DNA of 64,000 nt from Streptomyces paludis. Its GTDB lineage: Bacteria; Actinomycetota; Actinomycetes; Streptomycetales; Streptomycetaceae. The notes beneath the pieces were generated by a model. That model did not search any database and was not told where the DNA came from. It was given only the letters and a program-made list of their open reading frames with translations. Shown one piece after another: positions 18,726 to 26,518 of this stretch. The first letter of the stretch is position 1, and each line of letters opens with the position of its first letter. The stretch covers positions 7,006,001-7,070,000 of the forward strand of contig NZ_CP031194.1 of assembly GCF_003344965.1 (NCBI RefSeq), written 5' to 3'. Both the position numbers and the translations under genes were made by a program.

Positions 18726-20453
18726 TCACTTGCCGGGCACGGCCTGCGAGTACCGGACAGGACCGGCCGTCCCGCTGCCCAGGCGGTGGTAGTCGGTCTT
18801 GCCGTTGGCGTTGTGCGGCAGTTCCTTGAGGCAGGTGGCCAGGTGGGGCAGCATGTACCGGGGCAGGTGCCGCGCGCAGTGCCGCTTGATCTGGATGAGG
18901 TTCGGCCTGCGGGCGCCCGGGCCGAGGGTGTAGTAGAGGGCGATCCGCGGTTCCGTGCCCTGTGTGTCGACCACGACGGCGGCGGACGCGATGCCCGGAT
19001 GCTTGAGCGCGGTGGCCTCGATCTCCCCCAACTCGACTCGGTAGCCGGAGAGTTTGACCATCCGGTCCCGACGTCCGCGGTAGACGAGGCTGTCTCCCTC
19101 GTAGCTCACCAGGTCCCCGGTGGCATGGCGGCCCTCTCCGTGGCCGAGGGCAGTGTGTCCGGCGACCGTGTGTCCGGCGGCGGCGGGGTGTGATTCCCGT
19201 CGCCAGTAGCCCGGTGTGACACAGTCACCCGCCACGATCAACTCGCCGAACGCCTCGGGCCCGTGCAGTGTGCGTCCGTCCTCGTCCACGACGGATACGC
19301 GGGCGCCGGGCACCGGTGTGCCGATCGGTACGGGCTCGTCCCGCGCGAGGTCCTCCGGGCGGACCCGGTGGTAGGTGCAGACGTTGGTCTCGGTCGGCCC
19401 GTACAGGTTGTACAGCTCCGTCTCCTCGGGCAGCCGGGCGGTCAGCGCACGCAACTGCCCGATGGGGTAGACCTCGCCGGCGAAGAGGACGTACCGCAGA
19501 GTGCGTACCGTGTCCGGGGTGAGCGCTCCTGACCGGGTCAGGAGATTCAGTACGGAGGGCACGGAATACCACACCGTGACACCGTGCTCGCGTACTCCCC
19601 GGGCCAGTGCCGCGACGTCGCGTGTCTGGTCGTCGGCGACGATCCATACGCAGGCGCCCACCGACAGCGCGGTGAAGAGGTCGAAGGTCGACAGGTCGAA
19701 GTTGAAGGAGGCGTGGTTGGCGAACACGTCGTCCGGCCCCACCGTCAGTTCGGCGCGCGCCCAGCGGATGAAGTTCGCCAGGTTCCGGTAGGAGATCCGT
19801 ACCCCTTTCGGCGTGCCGGTCGAGCCCGAGGTGTACAGGATCGCGGCGAGGCCGTCCCGTTCCGGCGTGGGCGGGAGCGCGGCCCGCTCCGCCGCCTCCG
19901 CGGCGAAGCCGGCCCACATACGGATCGGTGTCGTCGGCCCTGTGCCGATCCCGATCCCGGTACCGCTCCCGGCACGGTCGGGTTCCTGGTCGGCCACCAC
20001 GATCATCCGTACGCAGACGGGAAGTTCACGGTCGGCGAGCAGTTCCAGGTGGCGGCGGTCGGTGAAGAGCACAACGGGTTCGCAGTCCGTGAGGATGTGC
20101 TCGACCCGTGCGGGAGGCTGGCCTCCGTCGAGGGGGACATAGGCGCAGCCGGCCTGGAGGATCGCGAGAATCGCCTCGGCGTAGCGCGGTGTCTTGTCCA
20201 TCCAGATCGCCACCCGGTCACCGATCGCCACGCCGAGCCCCAGCAGGCCGGACGTGACGGCGGCGACGTCCGCCGCCAACGTGCCGTACGAGATGGTCCG
20301 TTCGCCGACGAAGGCCGGCCGGGCCGCCTGCTCCCGGGACAGCGATCGCGACAGCCGGATCAGCGAGGTGTCGGAGTCGCCCGGTGAGGTGCCGGAGTCG
20401 GTCAGTGAGAAATCGCGGCCAGGCGGCATCCGTGTCATGGCTGTTTCCGTCAT
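18726..20453 (-). CDS. redM: RedM-like L-prolyl-AMP ligase
   Basis: This 575-aa stand-alone adenylation enzyme activates L-proline and loads it on the RedO carrier, the first step of the pyrrole half. Visible ANL motifs are LYTSGSTGTPKG (near residue 208), NLYGPTETNVC, GDLVSYEGDSLVYRGRRDR and the C-terminal NGKTDY with its catalytic Lys. NHASFNFDLSTFDLFTALS is a typical prolyl/D-alanyl ligase core. A Gly/Thr/Ile-rich stretch (GSGTGIGIGTG, about 162-172) is probably a disordered insert. redN ends 7 bases upstream and the redL frame starts just after, so the genes are tightly coupled. Confidence 0.9.
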   Translation of the reverse strand: MTETAMTRMPPGRDFSLTDSGTSPGDSDTSLIRLSRSLSREQAARPAFVGERTISYGTLAADVAAVTSGLLGLGVAIGDRVAIWMDKTPRYAEAILAILQAGCAYVPLDGGQPPARVEHILTDCEPVVLFTDRRHLELLADRELPVCVRMIVVADQEPDRAGSGTGIGIGTGPTTPIRMWAGFAAEAAERAALPPTPERDGLAAILYTSGSTGTPKGVRISYRNLANFIRWARAELTVGPDDVFANHASFNFDLSTFDLFTALSVGACVWIVADDQTRDVAALARGVREHGVTVWYSVPSVLNLLTRSGALTPDTVRTLRYVLFAGEVYPIGQLRALTARLPEETELYNLYGPTETNVCTYHRVRPEDLARDEPVPIGTPVPGARVSVVDEDGRTLHGPEAFGELIVAGDCVTPGYWRRESHPAAAGHTVAGHTALGHGEGRHATGDLVSYEGDSLVYRGRRDRMVKLSGYRVELGEIEATALKHPGIASAAVVVDTQGTEPRIALYYTLGPGARRPNLIQIKRHCARHLPRYMLPHLATCLKELPHNANGKTDYHRLGSGTAGPVRYSQAVPGK

Positions 20454-20460
20454 CGCCGCC

Positions 20461-22431
20461 TCACCGCGCCGACGGCAGGAGACCGACCTCGCGGCCGGCC
20501 TCCACGAAGATGCCCGCCGCCGTCTCCAGGTCCTCCGGGGTGTGCTCCGAGGTGACGCTGACCCGTAGCCGCGCGTCGCCGAGCGGCACGCCCGGGAACA
20601 CCACCGTCTGGCAGTAGAGCCCCCTCGCGCGGACCGCGCGGCCCATCTCCAGCGCCTTGCGCTCGTCGCCGATGACCAGGGGAAGGATCGCGCTGGCGGT
20701 GTTCTCCAGATCGAATCCGGCGTCCGTCAACTGGCTGTGGAGAAGCCGGATGTTGCGCCACAGCTTCGTGATCCGCCCGGGTTCCGACTCGATGACGTCG
20801 ATGGACGCGATCAGGCCGGCGGCGACGCCCGCGGGAATGTTCGCGGCGAACACGTACGAGTTTGAGTAGAAGCGGAGGTACTCGACGACCTCCTCCTCGC
20901 CGACGACGAACCCGCCCATGCCCGCGAGGGTCTTGCTCATCGTGCCGAGTTCGAGGTCGACCTCGCCCTTCAGCCCGAAGTGCTCGGCCGTTCCCGAGCC
21001 GCGCCGGCCGAGCACGCCGGTGGAGTGCGCGTCGTCGATCATGACCCTGGCGCCGTGCTCCTTGGCCAGGCGGACGATCTCGGGGAGGTCGCAGATGTCG
21101 CCGTGCATGCTGAACACGCCGTCGGCGACGATGAGTTTGCCGCCGGGCCCCTCGTCGGAACGCTTCAGGATGCGCTCCAGGTCGGCCATGTCGTTGTGCT
21201 GGTAGATTCTGCGGGTGCCGCCGGAGAGCCGGGCGCCGTCGACGATGCTCATGTGGTTGAGCTTGTCGACGACGACGGTGTCGTAGCTCTTGACCAGCGC
21301 GGAGATCGCGCCGATGTTCGCGGCGTAGCCACCGGGATAGACGATGCAGGCCGGCCGTTGTTTGAAGGCCGCGAGGCGCCGCTCCAGTTCCTTGTGGAGC
21401 ATGTTGGTGCCACCTATGAACCGGGAGCCGGTGTGTGTGGCCCCGTACCGCTGGGTGGCGTCACAGATGGCCTCGATCACCTTCGGGTGGTTGGCGAGGC
21501 CGAGGTAGTTGTTGGAGGCGAACATGAGGAACTCGCGTTCACGGCCCTCCAGTTCGTCGAAGATGACGGCCCGGTTCGAGGAGCGGGAGTGCAGGGGCAT
21601 GCCGTACCAGTAGAGCCGCTCGGCCTTACGCCGCCGCAGGTAGCGGCCGAAGCCGCGGGTCTTGGCGAAGAGGTCGCCGTCGCGTTCCTCCACGAAGTCC
21701 TTCATCGACCGGCCGTCCCAGGCCGTGCTCATGTCCTCCGCGCCGGGCTCGCCCGGGACCGCCCCGGCCGGGGACGTCCGGTGGCCGGCAGGCGCCTGGT
21801 CCACGGGGCGCGTGCCGTCGTCGTGCGTGTCCTCGTACGGTGTGTTTTCGTACCGGGTGTCCTCGTAGTGCGGGCGCAGGGCCTCCACCAGCTCGTGCAG
21901 GGTCGACGCGGTGACGGTGGCCGCCAAGGAGGGGGGAAGACCGAGTTCACGGGCGGCGTCGGCCACGATCGAGGCCAGGACCACGGAGTCGATGCCGAGT
22001 TCGCTCTCGAAGTCGGCGCCGGGTGCCAGCTGACCGCGCTGGTACTGGGTATGCCGCATGGTGGTGGTGACGACGGTCTCCAGGAGCGCCGCGTCCCTTT
22101 CGGAGGGCGACGGGGCCGAGGGGACCGGTGGGGCTGATACCGCCGGCGTGGCGGCGTCGGACGCGAGGTCGCGGTCAGCGGCATGCTCGACCGCGCGGAC
22201 GAGGTCGTCGATCGTGGTGAGGCCGGACGGAAGCGGCGCCACCAGCGAGAACTTCTCCCGCACCGACGCCAGGATGGATTCGAGGATGACCGAGTCGATC
22301 CCGAGTTCCGCCTCGAAGTGGCTGTCGGGCAGGAGGTAGGACTCGTGGTACAGCGTCCGTGAGGCGATGATGTCGACCACCTGACGTCGGACGCCGTCGC
22401 TGTCCCGCCTGTTCCCAGTGAGGTTCGTCAT
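20461..22431 (-). CDS. redN: RedN-like tandem ACP-oxoamine synthase
   Basis: This 656-aa protein is built as two carrier domains (Ser47 and Ser149, both in LGIDSV) followed by a PLP-dependent alpha-oxoamine synthase (about 270-645, Lys500 in TMSKTLAG). It matches RedN/PigH, where malonyl is loaded on the ACPs, condensed with the pyrrolyl thioester by RedX, and joined to serine by the oxoamine synthase to give 4-hydroxy-2,2'-bipyrrole-5-methanol. A repetitive linker (YEDTRYENTPYEDTHDD, about 189-205) separates carriers and catalytic domain. Its start ATG overlaps the redO stop (ATGA). Confidence 0.93.
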   Translation of the reverse strand: MTNLTGNRRDSDGVRRQVVDIIASRTLYHESYLLPDSHFEAELGIDSVILESILASVREKFSLVAPLPSGLTTIDDLVRAVEHAADRDLASDAATPAVSAPPVPSAPSPSERDAALLETVVTTTMRHTQYQRGQLAPGADFESELGIDSVVLASIVADAARELGLPPSLAATVTASTLHELVEALRPHYEDTRYENTPYEDTHDDGTRPVDQAPAGHRTSPAGAVPGEPGAEDMSTAWDGRSMKDFVEERDGDLFAKTRGFGRYLRRRKAERLYWYGMPLHSRSSNRAVIFDELEGREREFLMFASNNYLGLANHPKVIEAICDATQRYGATHTGSRFIGGTNMLHKELERRLAAFKQRPACIVYPGGYAANIGAISALVKSYDTVVVDKLNHMSIVDGARLSGGTRRIYQHNDMADLERILKRSDEGPGGKLIVADGVFSMHGDICDLPEIVRLAKEHGARVMIDDAHSTGVLGRRGSGTAEHFGLKGEVDLELGTMSKTLAGMGGFVVGEEEVVEYLRFYSNSYVFAANIPAGVAAGLIASIDVIESEPGRITKLWRNIRLLHSQLTDAGFDLENTASAILPLVIGDERKALEMGRAVRARGLYCQTVVFPGVPLGDARLRVSVTSEHTPEDLETAAGIFVEAGREVGLLPSAR

Positions 22432-22688
22432 CGGACGGTCTCTCCCTCTCGCCGCAGCCGTTCGACAAGCGCCGCCATCGTGTCGACCGTCCGGAAGTTC
22501 GCGGGGGAGATCTCCTGTAGCGGAATGCTGATACGGAAGTCGTCCTGGAGGTAGTGCACGAGGTCGAAGATCCCGGCCGAGTCGATGATGTTGAGCTCGG
22601 CGATGGGGACCTGCGCGTCGAGGCCCTCGGCGTCACCGTCGAGCCACACGCCGGCGATGTAGTTGATGATGGACTGCTGGGTGCTCAT
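22428..22688 (-). CDS. redO: RedO-like peptidyl carrier protein
   Basis: This 86-aa stand-alone carrier has a phosphopantetheine Ser37 in LNIIDSAGIF, the atypical motif shared by proline-loading carriers RedO/PigG. It holds L-proline (from RedM) while RedW oxidises it to pyrrole-2-carboxyl. It overlaps redN by four bases and follows the extra redQ after an 86-base gap. Confidence 0.9.
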   Translation of the reverse strand: MSTQQSIINYIAGVWLDGDAEGLDAQVPIAELNIIDSAGIFDLVHYLQDDFRISIPLQEISPANFRTVDTMAALVERLRREGETVR

Positions 22689-22765
22689 GGTCGTCCTCGG
22701 CTCGTTTTCCGGCGGACTCTGGCCTGGCTACGGCCCGGTGCGGACCGCGGCGGCCGTACGGGCGG

Positions 22766-23015
22766 CGGACGGGGTCATGCCGGTGCCTCGGCGGTCGCGA
22801 GGCGTTCGATCAGGTCGGCGACCTCCGTGATCGTGTCCCCGGGGGACGCGGCGTCGTCGCTGACGTTCACACCGAAGTCGGAGTGGATGACGAGGAGCAG
22901 CTCGACGAGGAACAGGGAGTCCATGTCGAGGTCCTCGAACGTGGTGTCAGGGCCGATCTCCGCACGGTCCACCTCGAACCGGTCGACCAGCAGATCGACC
23001 AGCCTGCCGTACATC
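22766..23015 (-). repeat. 250-bp perfect inverted repeat, left arm (within redQ copy 1)
   Basis: Read on the minus strand, this stretch matches 24495-24744 base for base as far as I can compare by eye. It covers bases 9-249 of the redQ gene plus nine bases after the stop codon. The arms face each other around redP and the divergent promoter, enclosing about 1.48 kb. No transposase or terminal repeats accompany them. Confidence 0.9.
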
Positions 23016-23023
23016 GCGCTCAT
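22775..23023 (-). CDS. redQ: RedQ-like acyl carrier protein, extra inverted copy
   Basis: This 82-aa ACP with Ser36 in LDMDSLFLV is identical in protein sequence to the copy at 24487-24735 except for Ala3 in place of Val3. At DNA level the two copies differ only at bases 6 and 8 of the gene; the rest plus nine bases past the stop is identical and inverted. Those nine shared bases (CCCCGTCCG) form, in the other copy, the first codons of redR, which marks this copy as the derived one. It lies 39 bases downstream of redP and 86 bases before redO. It would hold the growing dodecanoyl chain. S. coelicolor has one redQ. Confidence 0.9.
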   Translation of the reverse strand: MSAMYGRLVDLLVDRFEVDRAEIGPDTTFEDLDMDSLFLVELLLVIHSDFGVNVSDDAASPGDTITEVADLIERLATAEAPA

Positions 23024-23062
23024 GGTGTGTGCTCCTTCCCTCGTGCTCGTGCTCGTGCGTGC

Positions 23063-24070
23063 TCATGCTCGGGCAGGGTCCAGGTCCGGCCACGTCAGTA
23101 CGGTCGACCCCCAGGTGAGCCCTCCGCCGAACGCGGTGAGCAGCATCCGCCCGCCCGGCCGCAACAGGCCCTCGGTGTGGGCCTGGTCGAGCGCGAGCGG
23201 GATGGAGGCGGCCGCGGTGTTGCCGACCTCGGCGATGTTGCTGACACAGCGGCCCCTGGGGATTCCGAGGTCGTCGGCGACATGGTTGGTGATCCGGAGA
23301 TTCGCCTGGTGGCTCACCAGATGGTCGACGTCCCGCGCCCGCCAGCCCGCCCGGGCGAGGACCGTACGGGCCGATCCGGCCATCCGCAGTACCGCGTGCC
23401 GGAAGACCTCCTTGCCCGACATGGCGAAGTACCGTTCTCCGGCGGCCGGTTCCACCCCCGACAGGCGCTGGCGCGAGCCGCCGGCGGGCACGGTGATCAG
23501 GTCCTCGCCCGCTCCGTCGCTCCCCAGATCGAACGGACCGAGAGCACCGGGCTCCGCCGGATCGCCCGAGCGCAGTACGACGGCTCCGGCGCCGTCCCCG
23601 AAGATCACGGCCGTGGACCGGTCCCCGGGATCGAGCAGGGTGGAGAACGTCTCCGCGCCGATCACCAGCACACGGTCGGCGACGCCCGCGGCGATGAGCC
23701 CCGCCGCGGTGGCCAGCCCGTACACGAACCCGGTGCAGACGGCTGACACGTCGTAGGCGGCCGTTCCCCTCATCCCGAGCCGGGCGGCCACCACGGGGGC
23801 GGTCGCCGGACAGGGGCGGTCCGGGGTGGTCGTCGCGACGAGTACCGCGTCCACGGTGGAGACGCCCGCGCTCTTCAGGGCTCTCTCGCCCGCCCCGACG
23901 GCCAGATCGGAGGTCGCCGTGCCCCGCTCGGCGAAGTACCGCTGCCCGATCCCGGTGCGCGAGCGGATCCATTCCTCGGAACTGTCCAGTCCGGCGGCCA
24001 GTTCGTCGTTCGGGACGGCCCTGGGCGGCAGACAGCTGCCGACTCCCGTCAGTACGGCGGCCCGGTTCAC
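23063..24070 (-). CDS. redP: RedP-like 3-ketoacyl-ACP synthase III (FabH-type)
   Basis: This 335-aa KAS III has the catalytic triad Cys112 (SAVCTGFVYG), His254 (SHQANLR) and Asn284 (GNTAAAS). RedP starts the dodecanoyl chain by condensing acetyl-CoA with malonyl-RedQ. It is the first gene of the leftward block, about 140 bases after a candidate -10 element controlled by four heptamer repeats (24236-24275). It is enclosed by the two inverted redQ copies. Confidence 0.92.
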   Translation of the reverse strand: MNRAAVLTGVGSCLPPRAVPNDELAAGLDSSEEWIRSRTGIGQRYFAERGTATSDLAVGAGERALKSAGVSTVDAVLVATTTPDRPCPATAPVVAARLGMRGTAAYDVSAVCTGFVYGLATAAGLIAAGVADRVLVIGAETFSTLLDPGDRSTAVIFGDGAGAVVLRSGDPAEPGALGPFDLGSDGAGEDLITVPAGGSRQRLSGVEPAAGERYFAMSGKEVFRHAVLRMAGSARTVLARAGWRARDVDHLVSHQANLRITNHVADDLGIPRGRCVSNIAEVGNTAAASIPLALDQAHTEGLLRPGGRMLLTAFGGGLTWGSTVLTWPDLDPARA

Positions 24071-24235
24071 CGGGCACCGTCCTTCGGAATGACTCGTCCA
24101 GGGCCGGGGCGGTCGGCGGTGACGTTCCGAGGTGCCGGTCGGTCACGCGGACGTGCAACCACGAGCGCTCCTCGTCTTCCGTACGGCCAGGGGTGATGCC
24201 ACGGATGGTGTCCGGGCCGAGTCTGGTCCGAGGGG

Positions 24236-24275
24236 CTGACCGATGGCTGACGAGGCACTGACCGATGACTGACAC
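24236..24275 (-). promoter_or_regulatory. Four-heptamer SARP-type operator for redP
   Basis: On the minus strand the heptamers GTGTCAG, CGGTCAG, TCGTCAG and CGGTCAG (plus-strand positions 24269-24275, 24258-24264, 24247-24253 and 24236-24242) repeat on an exact 11-bp period. SARP regulators such as ActII-ORF4 bind direct heptamers at this spacing overlapping the -35 region. The last heptamer is followed by CCCCTCGGACCAGACTCGG, with CAGACT as candidate -10. RedD, encoded in this cluster, is the obvious binder (inference). Confidence 0.72.
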
Positions 24276-24324
24276 CACACGCCGTCCGCCGGCATGCGGC
24301 ACCCCGTCCGCCGGCGCGGGGCGA

Positions 24325-24364
24325 CCGTCAGCGCGCTGTCAGTCATCGGTCAGCGAGCGGTCAG
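24325..24364 (+). promoter_or_regulatory. Four-heptamer SARP-type operator for the second redQ-redR operon
   Basis: CCGTCAG (24325), CTGTCAG (24336), CGGTCAG (24347) and CGGTCAG (24358) repeat on an exact 11-bp period. The text after the last heptamer, CCCCGGCGCCCACACTCGG, aligns base for base in spacing with the redP side (CANACTCGG), with CACACT as candidate -10. The two arrays share a 17-bp inverted repeat (24258-24274 and 24337-24353). Leader length to redQ is about 100 bases. Activation by RedD is inferred. Confidence 0.72.
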
Positions 24365-24486
24365 CCCCGGCGCCCACACTCGGTGATGACGAAGAGCGAC
24401 GACGAAGAGCCAGGACGCGTACGCACGTTTGACCGTGGGCCCGGCTGCCGGGTCCGGGGCGGGCCGCGAAGGGCAGGGCGCATCGC

Positions 24487-24735
24487 ATGAGTGTGATGTA
24501 CGGCAGGCTGGTCGATCTGCTGGTCGACCGGTTCGAGGTGGACCGTGCGGAGATCGGCCCTGACACCACGTTCGAGGACCTCGACATGGACTCCCTGTTC
24601 CTCGTCGAGCTGCTCCTCGTCATCCACTCCGACTTCGGTGTGAACGTCAGCGACGACGCCGCGTCCCCCGGGGACACGATCACGGAGGTCGCCGACCTGA
24701 TCGAACGCCTCGCGACCGCCGAGGCACCGGCATGA
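24487..24735 (+). CDS. redQ: RedQ-like acyl carrier protein (copy in the ancestral redQ-redR context)
   Basis: This 82-aa discrete ACP (Ser36 in LDMDSLFLV) carries acetyl/malonyl and the growing chain for RedP and RedR. Its TGA overlaps the redR start (ATGA), which is the expected redQ-redR junction, so this looks like the original gene. It is almost identical to the inverted copy at 22775-23023. It opens the rightward operon redQ-R-S-T-U-V. Upstream, no strong ribosome site is visible beyond AAGGGCAGGG about 8-17 bases before the start. Confidence 0.92.
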   Translation: MSVMYGRLVDLLVDRFEVDRAEIGPDTTFEDLDMDSLFLVELLLVIHSDFGVNVSDDAASPGDTITEVADLIERLATAEAPA

Positions 24736-24744
24736 CCCCGTCCG
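24495..24744 (+). repeat. 250-bp perfect inverted repeat, right arm (within redQ copy 2 and redR start)
   Basis: Partner of 22766-23015 in inverted orientation. The arm ends three codons inside redR, which shows which copy was the template of the duplication or conversion. Confidence 0.9.
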
Positions 24745-25970
24745 GGCCGCCCTCGCGGCCCATCGCGGTGACGGGTGTCGGTCTGGTCACCCCGGCCGGG
24801 ATCGGCGCCGACGACACCTGGAAGGGCGTGTGCGCCGGCCGGTCCCCGGCGGCCAGGAACCCGGTGCTGGCCGGACTTCCCGTGGACATCTCCTGCACCG
24901 TGCCCGGCTTCTCCGCCCGCGAACATGTGGGCCGGCGCAGCTCCCTCGCGCACGACCGCTTCAGCCAGCTCTGCATCACCGCGGCACGTGAGGCGGTCGC
25001 CGACGCCGGACTGGACCCCCGGACCTGGGACGGCGTCCGCGTCGGGGTCGTCGTCGGATGCGGCCTCGGGGGAGTGGCGACCTGGGAGACCCAGCACCGG
25101 CGGATGCTGGAGAAGGGCCCGGCAGCGGTCTCCGCCCTGCTGATCCCGATGCTCGTGCCCAACATGGCCGCCGGACACGTGGCGATGGACCTGCGCGCCA
25201 AGGGGCCGAATCTCGTCACGGCGACGGCCTGCGCCTCCGGTGCCACGGCGATCGGCACGGCCCTGCAACTGCTGCGCGACGGAAGCTGTGACGTGGTCGT
25301 CGCCGGCGGCGCCGAGGCCGGGGTCAGCCCCCTGATGGTGACGGGATTCGCGCAGATGGGCGCGCTCTCCAGGAGACTCGACGTGCCCTCCGCCGCGTCC
25401 CGCCCCTTCGACGCGGACCGCGACGGGTTCGTCATCGGAGAGGGCAGCGGCATGCTTGTCCTTGAGCGCGAGGCGGACGCGCGGGCCCGCCGGGCGAAGG
25501 TCCGGGCCAGGATCGCCGGGTACGGGGCCTCCGCCGACGCCTACCACATGACCGCCCCGGACCCCGAAGGCGCGGGGGTTCTGCGAGCGCTGCGCACGGC
25601 CCTGTTGGGAGCGGACATCACACCCCAGGAGGTCGACCACGTCAACGCGCACGGCACCTCCACACCGCTCAACGACGCGGCGGAGGCCAAGGTGCTGCGG
25701 AGGCTCCTCGGCGAAGGCCCCGCGGTCACCTCCACCAAGGGGGTGACCGGCCACACCCTGGGAGCCGCCGGCGCGATCGAGGCCGCGCTGACCGTGCTGA
25801 CCGTCGAGAACAGCCTGATCCCGCCGACCGCCAACCTCGAACGGCAGGACCCCGAGGTCGAGTTGGACATCGTCGCCGGATTGCCCCGAGAACGGAGGGT
25901 GGAGGTCGCGGTCAGCAACTCGTTCGGCTTCGGCGGTCAGAACGCGGTCCTGGTCATCACCGCCGCCTGA
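24732..25970 (+). CDS. redR: RedR-like 3-ketoacyl-ACP synthase II (FabF-type)
   Basis: This 412-aa KAS II has active-site Cys in TATACASGATA, His in NAHGTSTPLND and His in KGVTGHTLGAAGA. RedR performs the elongation rounds on RedQ after RedP initiation. The remaining fatty-acid reducing enzymes are presumably borrowed from primary metabolism, since none is in the cluster. It is translationally coupled to redQ by ATGA overlap. Confidence 0.92.
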   Translation: MTPSGPPSRPIAVTGVGLVTPAGIGADDTWKGVCAGRSPAARNPVLAGLPVDISCTVPGFSAREHVGRRSSLAHDRFSQLCITAAREAVADAGLDPRTWDGVRVGVVVGCGLGGVATWETQHRRMLEKGPAAVSALLIPMLVPNMAAGHVAMDLRAKGPNLVTATACASGATAIGTALQLLRDGSCDVVVAGGAEAGVSPLMVTGFAQMGALSRRLDVPSAASRPFDADRDGFVIGEGSGMLVLEREADARARRAKVRARIAGYGASADAYHMTAPDPEGAGVLRALRTALLGADITPQEVDHVNAHGTSTPLNDAAEAKVLRRLLGEGPAVTSTKGVTGHTLGAAGAIEAALTVLTVENSLIPPTANLERQDPEVELDIVAGLPRERRVEVAVSNSFGFGGQNAVLVITAA

Positions 25971-26064
25971 ACCGGCGTACGCGCCGGCACTGGGACGCAC
26001 CAGCCGCGGATCTCGTCCGAAAAAGCCCCGGCCGCCAGGCCACGACACCGGAAGACTCCATCGG

Positions 26065-26508
26065 GTGACCACACGAGACCTGATCCTCCAGCGCATAGTA
26101 GGCGTCCTCTACGTCATCGCCGGCATCGGCAAGTTCTTCCCGGAGATCGAGTCGGTCGAAGAGCGCCTCAACGGCGCCGCGGACGGCAACGACGGCATCG
26201 CGCTCGTCGGTCCCTTCACCGACTGGCTCGCCGGACACCCCACAGGCGTCACCGTGTTCGTCGCCGCGGCGATGGCCGTCAGCGGTGTCGTCCTCATTCT
26301 CGACCGGATCCTGGTCGTCGCCGCGCTCTACGGCCAACTGCTCATGCTGGTCTGCCTGGTGGTCATCCTCGTCAGCAGCGTGCCGCAGATCCTCGTGCTC
26401 GACGCCGCGTTCTTCGCCGCGGCCATTTACCTCCTCGTGCGGCACCGGCGCACACCGTCCCCGTCCACCACGGCAGGCGCACCTGCCGGTACGGACCACC
26501 AGACCTAA
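26065..26508 (+). CDS. redS: RedS-position small membrane protein (DoxX-like)
   Basis: This 147-aa protein has about four hydrophobic helices (for example GVLYVIAGIGKFFPEI near the N-terminus, then VTVFVAAAMAVSGVVLILD and LLMLVCLVVILVSSV) and a hydrophilic Pro/Thr tail, resembling the DoxX family. It occupies the position of S. coelicolor redS between redR and redT/U, so the symbol rests on synteny. Function is unknown. The GTG start at 26065 has only a distant GGAAG, 94 bases after redR, so translation may be weak. Confidence 0.7.
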   Translation: MTTRDLILQRIVGVLYVIAGIGKFFPEIESVEERLNGAADGNDGIALVGPFTDWLAGHPTGVTVFVAAAMAVSGVVLILDRILVVAALYGQLLMLVCLVVILVSSVPQILVLDAAFFAAAIYLLVRHRRTPSPSTTAGAPAGTDHQT

Positions 26509-26518
26509 GGGCCACGCC

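Noticed and set aside
24236..24364. Regular repeats as a CRISPR array
   Set aside because: The unit is 7 bp on an 11-bp period with related spacers; no cas genes are nearby.
22766..24744. Inverted repeat as ends of an insertion sequence
   Set aside because: The arms are gene copies, no transposase lies between them and no target duplication is visible.
24339..26096. A 585-codon frame opposite redQ-redR
   Set aside because: No recognisable protein; antisense to two well-defined genes.
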